Source of the DNA: Chryseobacterium culicis
Lineage (GTDB): Bacteria; Bacteroidota; Bacteroidia; Flavobacteriales; Weeksellaceae
Length of the DNA: 64,000 nucleotides
Reading direction: 5' to 3'
Assembly: GCF_002979755.1 (NCBI RefSeq)
Contig: NZ_PCPP01000002.1
Coordinates: forward strand, 372,001 to 436,000
Below, piece by piece: positions 26,856-35,770 of the stretch; position 1 is the first letter of the stretch; the number at the start of each line of letters is the position of its first letter. The notes under the pieces were generated by a model. The model worked only from the letters and a program-made list of their open reading frames with translations, searched no databases and was not told where the DNA came from. Made by a program: the position numbers and the translations under genes.

Positions 26856-28820
26856 CTATTTTATTGGACTAATATAATCATAATCGACAGACTTTTCTAC
26901 CATTTTTTGCCATTGCCATTGATAAAAGGATTTGTATTTAAACTTTTGATTAAAATTTGGTTTCCCATCTTCTCCTGCATTGCTTTCTTGCAAATCGGCA
27001 AATTGTCTGTAATCCATTATGTTTTCTAAAGTTTCACTTTGATTTTTTACAATACCTAAATAAGGAGTCCATTTTGCAATTTGACTCTCATAACTTTTAA
27101 TATCATTTATGACTTTATTTTTTGTTGTGTTAACATCAAAATCCGGCAAATTAATACTTTCAAGTTCTATTACTGAGGTTTTTTTATCGGTAACCAGCTC
27201 CGATTTTTCATTTAAATAAGAGCTTTCACCGACAATATTTATTAAAAATCTTTTTTCGAATTCTTCAATATCAACCAAAGATTTTTCAGAACTTTCAATA
27301 ACAGACTGTATAACTCTATATTTTGTATCAAGTGTAAAATATTTTTTTAAGTCAACTTTGACATTATTTAATTCATCTAATTCTGCTTTTTTTCGTGTTA
27401 TTAAAGTGTTTAATCTATTTATTTCTTTACTGGCTTCGTCTTCGAAAGTGTGGAGTAATCCCAAAGAATGTCCAAGTTCATGAATAACTAGAGAAAGGGC
27501 ATCTTCATCCTTAATAGCACTTTTGAAAATATGTGTAATTCCTGAATTTCGATAAGAATAAGCCTGTGTTTTAGCATCTTCATTTTTACCACCTTCCACA
27601 GACATGTTGACAAATATATAAACAATTTTATCCTGATTAAGATGTACAATTTTACTTTTTAAATACTCTGATTTATAATTTAAATATTCCTTATATAATG
27701 TATCCTTTATTGGGTTCCAGGCATTTGTAGCCGTATGATCTTCATGAAATTTTTTTGCTTTCTTCAGATTAGATTCATTATCATACTTAAAATTTTTTTT
27801 GAATGCTTGTAATATTGTTTTTATACAGGCTTGCATTTTTTCAATATTTTTTTGTATTTCTACTACATTGTAAAATAATGCGGAATATTTGTTTTCGATT
27901 AAATCATTATAAATCAATGCATTTCTTTGGTTATTTTCTTGGTAGTTTACGAATAGATTTTTTCCTTTCATTTTAACTACATCATCTTTAAGAAAATCAG
28001 TTTTGTCAAATTTTACAACGTGAGTATGCTCAGCAAGATTGCCTTTAATATATGCTTGGTTAAAAGATTGTTTATTAAAGAAATTATGTAATTTATTAAC
28101 AAATTCAAATTCTTTATGGTCTTTTAATTCAACAGTTGTAGAGGGAACGGAATCAAAAGAAACAAAAACTGGCTGTATGGTTGTTTCATATACTTTAGCA
28201 TTTGCTTTTACAATTAGCCTTCCAACTGTTTTTCCTTCATACTTGGCTTCAACACTAATATCCTTTTCAAATGGTTCCAAGCACTCTATTTTTATTTTAT
28301 AAAATTTGTCATCAGAATTAGGAACAGTTTCTGTACGTTCTTTAGTTACAGTTATTTTGTTAGTTATAGATATAAATGATTCATTATTTTCATTCAATTC
28401 TTTACATTCATATTCTAACAATTCAGGAACAGCATTATTATTTTCTGTACTTACATATAAAAAAACATAGCTTTTTTCTTTATTTATTTTAGGTGGCCAA
28501 ATACTTACGTACGGACAAGAATATCCTGTATAAAGCTTATCAGTAATTTTCTTACCTTCTTTATTTCTGTAATATATTATGCTCCCAGTAGGACAGTGTT
28601 CCGCATTATATTTGTCAAATCCAAATTGCCCTATATATCCGGAGTCATTCAAACCTATTCTCTCTTTTTTAGTCAATTTATCTATCATACTTGTTTTTGA
28701 ACGATAAAAAGTAACATCTCCTTCAAGCTTATATTTTGAGTATTTTCTTCTGTCCGTCTTATAAACATCCACATCGGCCACACCAATCTTTGCAAGATTT
28801 CTAATATCTATATTTTTCAT
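26856..28820 (-). CDS. Metzincin-type zinc metalloprotease
   Basis: 654 aa without a signal peptide. The zinc motif is HELGHSLGLLH (His447, Glu448, His451, His457), a full HExxHxxGxxH, and the Met-turn is NIMDYRQF at Met602. The 145 residues between them form a long, mostly helical, coiled-coil-like insertion (rich in KAELDELNNV-type heptads). That is unusual, since the Met-turn normally follows much sooner. The N-terminal 440 residues are unrecognised. The gene follows a terminator at 28851-28883 and looks more AT-rich than the 1273-aa gene upstream, which suggests separately acquired cargo. Confidence 0.85.
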   Translation of the reverse strand: MKNIDIRNLAKIGVADVDVYKTDRRKYSKYKLEGDVTFYRSKTSMIDKLTKKERIGLNDSGYIGQFGFDKYNAEHCPTGSIIYYRNKEGKKITDKLYTGYSCPYVSIWPPKINKEKSYVFLYVSTENNNAVPELLEYECKELNENNESFISITNKITVTKERTETVPNSDDKFYKIKIECLEPFEKDISVEAKYEGKTVGRLIVKANAKVYETTIQPVFVSFDSVPSTTVELKDHKEFEFVNKLHNFFNKQSFNQAYIKGNLAEHTHVVKFDKTDFLKDDVVKMKGKNLFVNYQENNQRNALIYNDLIENKYSALFYNVVEIQKNIEKMQACIKTILQAFKKNFKYDNESNLKKAKKFHEDHTATNAWNPIKDTLYKEYLNYKSEYLKSKIVHLNQDKIVYIFVNMSVEGGKNEDAKTQAYSYRNSGITHIFKSAIKDEDALSLVIHELGHSLGLLHTFEDEASKEINRLNTLITRKKAELDELNNVKVDLKKYFTLDTKYRVIQSVIESSEKSLVDIEEFEKRFLINIVGESSYLNEKSELVTDKKTSVIELESINLPDFDVNTTKNKVINDIKSYESQIAKWTPYLGIVKNQSETLENIMDYRQFADLQESNAGEDGKPNFNQKFKYKSFYQWQWQKMVEKSVDYDYISPIK

Positions 28821-28850
28821 TTTTTAAAGTTTTTTGAAATTAAAAATTGT

Positions 28851-28883
28851 AAAAAAATAGCGGTGATATTTCACACCGCCATT
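28851..28883 (-). terminator. Terminator after the 1273-aa gene
   Basis: Minus-strand stem GGCGGTG / CACCGC(T) with a TGAAATAT loop followed by ATTTTTTTAC. The metzincin gene just downstream must rely on read-through or its own promoter. Confidence 0.85.
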
Positions 28884-28893
28884 AAGGTTAATA

Positions 28894-31800
28894 CTATCCA
28901 ACAATTGTTGTAGGTAATGTGGTAGCTCCATCACTATGTGACAACTGAGCATCAGTATCCAGAGAGAAACTTGTTTCAAACTCCAGTTCTGAAGGATTCT
29001 CACAATTCTTAGGATCATTTTCCGGGAAAATCGGTAGAGGCTGCTTCACGGGAAGTCCTGTAGACTTATCCTGAAGAATCGTCAGTGTAGTAGGGATTCT
29101 GGTAATCCAGTATTTACCCTGAGGTTCTCCTGTTGGCTGTCTCATTTCGTCCACGATACTCATGTACATTGGGTCTCCGATTACCGGTACAGATCCGCCA
29201 TTCCAGATTAATCCGGTTTCAAGGAAGAACTGAACGGCTGCTTCAAAACCTGGTTTTACGGTAACGATAATTCTTGCCATACCTGCCTGTAGGAAGCTTC
29301 TGAATAGAGGATCCATACTTTCACTGATGTAGAATTCTTGCCAGCTCTTACGATTAGCCCAATAGTATGGATAGAAGGTATAATCCATGATTTCCCATTC
29401 AAATGCCTGTTCCATAAATTTGGCAAGTGCGGTATATCGGTCCAGATTTTCATTCAGGTAGACCTGGAAATTATCCATTTTTGTTTTCTCATCGGCACCA
29501 TTGGTTGTTTCCTGGCCTAATGTATAAAGGTAATCCTGTAATAAGTAAGCGATACAGTTGTGCTTTAATACATCATGCTCCATATAACGGTAGAACGTAT
29601 CCTGTCTTTCTTTAAGCTGTGCCTCTTTTTCTTTTTGCTCTGCATCCAATCTTGCCTGATCTTCCTGGAATTTTGCATAAGCAGCTTCATAGGCTTTAAT
29701 AATTTCATTGAAGCTTTCAGTTTTCCATTGATTGATAAATGTATCACTTAGCTCACAATTTACAACCACTTTGATGGTATAGCTTCTAACATTGTGTCCT
29801 TTCACCTGAAAAGTTACATTCCCTGTGATATTGAAACCAGATGATCCGTCATCAAAATTAAGGTCTCCACCACGTTCAGAACGACCAATCATATCTCCTT
29901 TTAAGTTAGAGAACATTACTTCAGAATAACGTGATCCTGACCATCCGCCACCTCTGTTTCTTGTTGATCTGCAGGCGAAGCTTGCATTCTTTCCGGCATA
30001 GTTGTCCGGGATGGTAAATTGGGTATGATCAATTCCAAAATCGTCATTTGTCTGAGGAACACTGGATGCTGTATGAATAACCTGTTTGGTTGCTTCCGGG
30101 AAGGCTACTAAATTCACTCCATATTCCTGAGCCCAATGCTGGATCTGTACAATAGTTGCAGATTTTGGATCTGGCATTAACCAAGGTTCCGGTGCTTTTC
30201 TAGGGTCTACAGGAGCTTTAAGTACCTGTGCTTTTGCAACAGTAAGAGCCAAACGGTGTAATCTTGAAGGTTCAGGAACCATAAATTCAAACATGGTACG
30301 CTTACCATAGTTGTAGATCTGGTTCTTCATTTTCTTGTCGATCCATCTGTACACTCCTGTAATGTGTTTAGGTTGTGCAGCATCAGGATTATCAGTATTG
30401 GTTACTTTTCCTCTGTTGTCATATTCATGAACATTGGTTTCCGTATATTCTTTGATGATTTTCTGTACTCTTTCTTCTGAAATTTTAGTCAGAACTCTTT
30501 CCATCGCTCTTTCCGTAATTTCCTGAGATTTCATCACGGCCTGTCTTGTACTGTCGTGCTGTGCTGTGTTATTGGCATAGTCTGCACCGATTTCAAACTT
30601 CATGGCACTATCATTTCCATAGCTGAATCTTGTATAGGCAGAAATACTTTGTTGCTTCTCAATTTCTTTAGCAACTTCGGTCTGCATATCCGTTCTGGAA
30701 GTTTTTGAAGTGTCAGACATCTTCTCTGTTTCCTGAGATTTAGATGTTGTGTCTGTAATTTCAGAATATTCTCTGGAAACGGAAGATTTATGTCTTAATT
30801 CGCTTGCCATAACATTCTCAATATTGGAAACTTCTCCGGGAACGTAGGCATGAACACTTTGTACTACCTTTAGATAATCTGCTACACCCAGTCTTTTTAT
30901 TCCGAAATTTTTACGTTTCTGAATGGTTACCGGATCCGGTGTCCCCGGGTTTTCGATGGCTGCACGTTTCAGGATCAGCATTCCGGTAAGGTTCAGATCT
31001 TCTTTTGGATATTGTGTAGCAATCTCTCCATAGGCTACGCTTCCGTTATCAAAAATGATTTCTATTTTGAAACTAAAGCTGCTTCTGAATCTGTCTACCA
31101 AAGCTGCAGGTAAAGAAATTTTATTGTCTACAACAGGAATATTGCTGTAGTTTTCTTCGAAAGTTCCGGCTGCATCCGTTGTAGCAGTGATTCTGGCATT
31201 GGCAACGCTCCATGAAACATCTTCAACTTCGAAAGAAAAACTAACAAATCCTCTGCTCCCGGACACCCTGTAAGAACTGTGTGCGTATAAGCTATATGCC
31301 ATCGGCGTTCTGGCAGTGTTTTGAATAAGGGGAACTGAAGCTCCACCGATATTGGCATACTGCTGTTCCGGAAGAGGACTGTTTTGCAGAGCGATTTCCA
31401 TGGAAGATGAAATATTGTTTTTTACAACAAGTAAAGCATCGGCATAGCTTTCTATCTCATCATCAAGAATAATGGTCTGAGCGCCCATTCTTAAGGTGTT
31501 ATGTGAAAGGATCTGAAGGCTGTCTGTCTCTTCTGCCAGAGAAACTAATCCCGTTGTGGGCTCACCGAAAAGCTCAACAAAAAGGTCGAAAGATTCTGGT
31601 GAAAGCTTTGCCTGTAAATCTTGTAAATTGATTTCATTATTGTAAGTAAATACAAACGGAGCAACTTCATATTCCTTCAAGGTGCTGTAAAGACGTTCTT
31701 TTTCTTCTTCAGACATGTCCGGAGTGATTTTGCTGTCTACTTCAGCCAGTTTCTTGTCATAGAGTTCTAAACGCTCTTTGTTTTCTGCCATATATCTGGA

Positions 31801-32715
31801 ATACTCATCCTCGTATGCCTGATGTCTGGATTTGTGGAATTTTTTCTGAAGTTTTTCAAGCTCAGAGTTTAGGGTGCTTAAAGATTCTTTTCTATGAATT
31901 GCTTTGGTGGCAGCCAATGAAGCTCTTGCTTCGGATTCCAGTCTTTGAATGGTTTTTGCACTCAGGGCAGGTTCAGAACCTTCAGCAGCTCTTGCAGAAA
32001 CTGAAAGCGTTTCAACATCCTCTGAAAATAAGATGGCTGGTAGTATAATTTTTCCATCCATTGCTTTTTCCAATGGTTTTTCACCATTAACCTTGATGAT
32101 TTCCTGATCGGTAAGATCCTGATTGCTGGCAAAACCAAGCTGAATAGCCATTAAAACGTGGCTGATTGCTTCTTTAATATAGAAATCTCCCTGGGTAACA
32201 ATTTGATGAATATAATTATTCCAAAGTTGGGAAAATATAGCAATTCCTTCTGCGTTTAGCTGTCTGTTGGTGTTAATAAGACTTTTGTAATAGTCTGTTA
32301 CAAGAGCCCAGTCGGTATTCTCTAATCTTTCTTTTTTAGAAAGCTTTCTTCCAATCACAAGAAGATCTTTAAATGCACCTTCTTCAATTTTCTTTTCGCT
32401 TTCGAATCCCGCATTGTTAAATTCACCTGCAACTCTTTTCATGGCTGCAAATTTTAATGTTTTGGCAGGTCTTCCTGCGACTGCTGTATCAAAAACGCCG
32501 GTTACCCCTTTAGGTCTGTGGATAAACCCTAAGTTTTTGTCTTTAGTTTCTGTTAATTGTGGGTTCCTCAGACTTACAAATCTGAAAAGTGATTGTGATG
32601 CATTATTGGTTGTATTCATAGGGTTTGTTTCTTTATAGTTAATAATTCCTTCTCCGACTAAAGATGTTCCGACGGTAAATGCGGATTTTGCTGTTGATGT
32701 ATTGTTGGTTGACAT
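28894..32715 (-). CDS. Unrecognised 1273-aa coiled-coil protein
   Basis: No family was recognised. There is no signal peptide and the N-terminus is threonine/asparagine-rich. Helical, charged stretches lie at about residues 255-345 and 1025-1080 (for example ARLDAEQKEKEAQLKERQD), and a serine/threonine/glutamate-rich region with SREYSEITDTTSKSQE lies near 660-690. A glycine-rich part (CRSTRNRGGGWSGSRYSEV) lies near 925 with beta-type sequence around it. It starts 7 bases after the repeat-fibre gene, so it is the last gene of a leftward operon of three fibre-type genes plus this one. It could be a structural, adhesin or toxin component. Confidence 0.85.
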   Translation of the reverse strand: MSTNNTSTAKSAFTVGTSLVGEGIINYKETNPMNTTNNASQSLFRFVSLRNPQLTETKDKNLGFIHRPKGVTGVFDTAVAGRPAKTLKFAAMKRVAGEFNNAGFESEKKIEEGAFKDLLVIGRKLSKKERLENTDWALVTDYYKSLINTNRQLNAEGIAIFSQLWNNYIHQIVTQGDFYIKEAISHVLMAIQLGFASNQDLTDQEIIKVNGEKPLEKAMDGKIILPAILFSEDVETLSVSARAAEGSEPALSAKTIQRLESEARASLAATKAIHRKESLSTLNSELEKLQKKFHKSRHQAYEDEYSRYMAENKERLELYDKKLAEVDSKITPDMSEEEKERLYSTLKEYEVAPFVFTYNNEINLQDLQAKLSPESFDLFVELFGEPTTGLVSLAEETDSLQILSHNTLRMGAQTIILDDEIESYADALLVVKNNISSSMEIALQNSPLPEQQYANIGGASVPLIQNTARTPMAYSLYAHSSYRVSGSRGFVSFSFEVEDVSWSVANARITATTDAAGTFEENYSNIPVVDNKISLPAALVDRFRSSFSFKIEIIFDNGSVAYGEIATQYPKEDLNLTGMLILKRAAIENPGTPDPVTIQKRKNFGIKRLGVADYLKVVQSVHAYVPGEVSNIENVMASELRHKSSVSREYSEITDTTSKSQETEKMSDTSKTSRTDMQTEVAKEIEKQQSISAYTRFSYGNDSAMKFEIGADYANNTAQHDSTRQAVMKSQEITERAMERVLTKISEERVQKIIKEYTETNVHEYDNRGKVTNTDNPDAAQPKHITGVYRWIDKKMKNQIYNYGKRTMFEFMVPEPSRLHRLALTVAKAQVLKAPVDPRKAPEPWLMPDPKSATIVQIQHWAQEYGVNLVAFPEATKQVIHTASSVPQTNDDFGIDHTQFTIPDNYAGKNASFACRSTRNRGGGWSGSRYSEVMFSNLKGDMIGRSERGGDLNFDDGSSGFNITGNVTFQVKGHNVRSYTIKVVVNCELSDTFINQWKTESFNEIIKAYEAAYAKFQEDQARLDAEQKEKEAQLKERQDTFYRYMEHDVLKHNCIAYLLQDYLYTLGQETTNGADEKTKMDNFQVYLNENLDRYTALAKFMEQAFEWEIMDYTFYPYYWANRKSWQEFYISESMDPLFRSFLQAGMARIIVTVKPGFEAAVQFFLETGLIWNGGSVPVIGDPMYMSIVDEMRQPTGEPQGKYWITRIPTTLTILQDKSTGLPVKQPLPIFPENDPKNCENPSELEFETSFSLDTDAQLSHSDGATTLPTTIVG

Positions 32716-32722
32716 TTTGTGC

Positions 32723-34897
32723 TTATTTTTTTGTGTATTCGAGAGTTAGAGTAAACGAGTTGATAAGAGAATAATCATAATCAGGCACATTCAACAGTTC
32801 AATGATAGCCATTTCCCTTTCTATGGTGATGTAGGCCTTTGTTCTCCATTGGTTACCTGCAAATGCGGTTTTCAGATCATACCATTCCGTAAACATTTCG
32901 TTGGAGATAATCGTTTCAAGATCTGGGAATTCAGCTTTCAATTCAATTTGACCTGTTCTTGGAATCTGATCCAGATACAAGGTTTTTTTGTAAACAGGCT
33001 TCCCGTTGATCCATTTTCCGCCTGTTAGCTCTTCTTTGGTGCTGTAAGAATGTTGCTTATCCGCATACTGTTTCTGGATGTAATCATTTTCCTGGGCATT
33101 GTCTCCAAAATAAGTTTTAGAACTTAATCCTCTGGCATTTGTTGCTTCATGTTCTATAAGCACAGGTTCATCCAAGTTCGGACTTGCAAAAATTCCTTTT
33201 AGCCCTCCTCCGTTTGTCTGCCTTAAAGCAGCACCTACATCACTCAGCATCAAACGAGCTCCATGGCCATATGCGAAAACGCCATTTTCTTTACTTACAG
33301 AAATAGTAGAGGCATTGGTTCCATCTAAGTTACCGGAAGACATCATAGCAGCTTCAGGAAATAAGCCGAGAATATTTTTTACACCATCAAGTTCATTCGT
33401 TCTATAAATGATTCTTTCCTCCGGATCTTCATCTGTAAACTGGATATTACCTGAAACGGGGTTGTTTACTTCTGTTCCTGTGAGAGGAATGTAGTTTTGG
33501 AAGTCTGAAAGATTTTTATATCCAAATACATTATTGGCATTTAGAACAGCTACTTTTGTATAGGTGTTATCAGCTAAAGGCGTCCTTTTTGCAGATACTA
33601 CAGCATCAAAATCTAATGTTCTTGAAGCAAAGTCACCGCCAATTAAAGGAGTTACAAAATCATGACGTCTTGCTACCGGATTGGATTCAATAACCAGCTT
33701 GTTGAATGTTGAACCTCCTAATGGAGCATTACAGCCGATAACGACATTATTATCACCCCAAACACCCATAGCGTGAGTAGTGGAGGCCGCATTATATCCA
33801 ACAAAAGTATTGGAACCCCATGCGCCGGATCCTGTTGCTTTACCATGAATGTTTCCGGCAAAAGCACCTAAAAAAGTATTTTGGGTTCCATTCGTTAAGG
33901 AATAAGCTGCTCCAAGACCAAGAGCTGTATTATTTGTTCCGGTAATATTTTTGTTTCCTGCTTCATCTCCGATATACGTATTTCCGGTTCCCGTTGTTGT
34001 TTCTGTTCCTGATTGTGTTCCGAAAAAAGCATTGAAATTTCCGGTTGTTAACTTAGTTCCGCTTGAAACTCCCGTTGCTGTATTCCATCTTCCTGTGGTG
34101 AGCTCATTTAAAGCATAAGAGCCCAGCGCTACGTTATTTGCCCCTGTGGTTAATTTTGATAATGTATTATAGCCAATCCCTAATCCATAGGCTCCGGTAT
34201 GATCTGTATTCAAATTTCCAAACCAAAAGGAATACGTTGTAGGACTGAAATTTATTTCACCTGCTCTGCCTTGGGCTGGCTGGAAAATAATAGGCTTGGT
34301 TGTTCCGTTTCCTCTGTCGATAACATTTTGTAAATTATCATTTCCACTAAAAGTAGGTTTATCAGAAAGGTCATTATAGCTGCCTGTTACAGCCACTTTT
34401 TTCAGGGACACTTTTTCCTGCCCTTCCTGTGACAAGGTTACACTTCCGTCGGAATTGGTCGTCGTAATGATACTGAATTCCGAAAGATTGATGTGAAAGG
34501 CTGAGCCATCATTTTGGGTAATGGTGATAATATTTTGAGAAGCATCATAGGTGGCGTTCTCAATACTGATATCACGGGTTATCAAACTGCTTAAATCAAC
34601 AGATTTACTTTGCTGGGTACCATTCTCTCCAGTATAGAATACCGTTAAGATGTTCCCGTTCAATTGCGGAGTCTGAATGGAGGTTTGAGTTTCAACCTTA
34701 TCTTTCCAAAGCTGAGCATTCTGCGGACTTAGATTGGAGGCATTAACATCTGCTTTTTGAGAGAGATCATAATCTAATTGATCTGCCGGAATTTTTTCAT
34801 CTTTGTGCCAGTAAGACTCCTGCCACTCCCAGAATTCTTCCTGGATGGGGATATCTCCGTTTTCGAAGTATTTTTTTAATTCTTGTTTTGTTTTCAT
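32723..34897 (-). CDS. Fibre-like protein with 17-residue Gly/Asn repeats
   Basis: 724 aa. The N-terminal ~38 residues are the shared module (FENGDIPIQEEFWEWQESYW). After a beta-rich stretch there are six consecutive 17-residue repeats at about residues 245-347 with the pattern LTTGxxNTxxGxxAGxx, as in trimeric fibre shafts. The C-terminal ~300 residues are unrecognised and end in a beta-rich domain. The architecture (short attachment module, repetitive shaft, distal domain) resembles a phage tail fibre or receptor-binding protein. It lies 11 bases from the LRR gene and 7 bases from the 1273-aa gene. Confidence 0.82.
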   Translation of the reverse strand: MKTKQELKKYFENGDIPIQEEFWEWQESYWHKDEKIPADQLDYDLSQKADVNASNLSPQNAQLWKDKVETQTSIQTPQLNGNILTVFYTGENGTQQSKSVDLSSLITRDISIENATYDASQNIITITQNDGSAFHINLSEFSIITTTNSDGSVTLSQEGQEKVSLKKVAVTGSYNDLSDKPTFSGNDNLQNVIDRGNGTTKPIIFQPAQGRAGEINFSPTTYSFWFGNLNTDHTGAYGLGIGYNTLSKLTTGANNVALGSYALNELTTGRWNTATGVSSGTKLTTGNFNAFFGTQSGTETTTGTGNTYIGDEAGNKNITGTNNTALGLGAAYSLTNGTQNTFLGAFAGNIHGKATGSGAWGSNTFVGYNAASTTHAMGVWGDNNVVIGCNAPLGGSTFNKLVIESNPVARRHDFVTPLIGGDFASRTLDFDAVVSAKRTPLADNTYTKVAVLNANNVFGYKNLSDFQNYIPLTGTEVNNPVSGNIQFTDEDPEERIIYRTNELDGVKNILGLFPEAAMMSSGNLDGTNASTISVSKENGVFAYGHGARLMLSDVGAALRQTNGGGLKGIFASPNLDEPVLIEHEATNARGLSSKTYFGDNAQENDYIQKQYADKQHSYSTKEELTGGKWINGKPVYKKTLYLDQIPRTGQIELKAEFPDLETIISNEMFTEWYDLKTAFAGNQWRTKAYITIEREMAIIELLNVPDYDYSLINSFTLTLEYTKK

Positions 34898-34908
34898 TTG
34901 TATAGTGT

Positions 34909-35667
34909 TTAATTGGTAAGTTGTCCGCCAGTTATCTTAACATCAGTATCAAAAGAATACGTATGATACTTTGTGTTTTCACCTAATACAACCTCTGTAA
35001 GTTTGTTCCCTGAAAATGCTCCTGCTTCAATATTGAGAACAGTGTTGGGGATCGTTGCTGAGGTTAGTTGATTATCGTAGAAAGCATCGGATTTAATTTC
35101 TGTCACTCCATTTGGAATCTCAATAGACGTTAGTTTATTGGCTGAGAATGCCCCTTGTGAGATAACTGTTATTCCTTTTGGAAGGCGTATTTCAGTCAAC
35201 TGATTTCCTGTAAATGCTTGAGTGCCAATATAGGTAACGCTTTCAGGAATATGTAAAGATGTTATTCGGTTGCTGAAAAAGGCCCAGCCTTGAATATCCG
35301 TTACGCGGGCAGGGATCTCAAGTACTGTTAAGCCGCTTCCTGCAAATGCGTGTTCCTGAATACTTGTTACGCTGTCAGGAATTTGTACTTCAGTAACGAT
35401 CAAACCTCCGGTAAAGCTTTTTGGAATAGTTAACGTTCCTGGTTTTATAACTATTTTTCTTTGTGCAAAGAACGCCAGTGAGGCATTCTTCTCAGCATCC
35501 ATTTCAGCATAGAGCAGGTTGAATGTACCATTTTCAAGGCCTGTCACCTTCTGAGTGTCAATTTTTTCGTCTTTATGCCAGTACGAGTCCTGCCATTCCC
35601 AAAAGTCTTCCTGTTTTGGGATATCTCCATTTTCAAAATAGAGTTTTAATTCTTGTTTTGTTTTCAT
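34909..35667 (-). CDS. Shared-module protein with BspA-type leucine-rich repeats
   Basis: 252 aa. The N-terminal module (FENGDIPKQEDFWEWQDSYW) is encoded by DNA identical over 101 bases to the start of the 742-aa gene. From about residue 90 there are at least six 22-23-residue repeats of the form IPxSVTxIxxxAFxGNxLTxLx, the BspA/LRR_5 type often found in surface binding proteins. It is shorter than its neighbours and lacks an enzymatic domain, so it is probably a binding tip. It is in an operon with the 724-aa and 1273-aa genes. Confidence 0.85.
   Translation of the reverse strand: MKTKQELKLYFENGDIPKQEDFWEWQDSYWHKDEKIDTQKVTGLENGTFNLLYAEMDAEKNASLAFFAQRKIVIKPGTLTIPKSFTGGLIVTEVQIPDSVTSIQEHAFAGSGLTVLEIPARVTDIQGWAFFSNRITSLHIPESVTYIGTQAFTGNQLTEIRLPKGITVISQGAFSANKLTSIEIPNGVTEIKSDAFYDNQLTSATIPNTVLNIEAGAFSGNKLTEVVLGENTKYHTYSFDTDVKITGGQLTN
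35567..35667. repeat. 101-bp direct repeat, copy A
   Basis: Identical over all 101 bases to 37899-37999. Both copies encode the first ~33 codons of a fibre-like gene. The identity ends abruptly inside both genes. Confidence 0.92.
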
Positions 35668-35770
35668 ATTGTTAATTGTGATAGGGTTACATAGTAATAG
35701 TGTAAGTTGCTGCTGCTTTTGGAATGATTACCTTATTAAGGTCTAAGTTTCTCAGTACAGAAAATACTTT

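Noticed and set aside
33850..34170. CRISPR-like array
   Set aside because: The repeating unit is 51 bases of coding DNA for 17-residue protein repeats, degenerate at the DNA level and without spacers.
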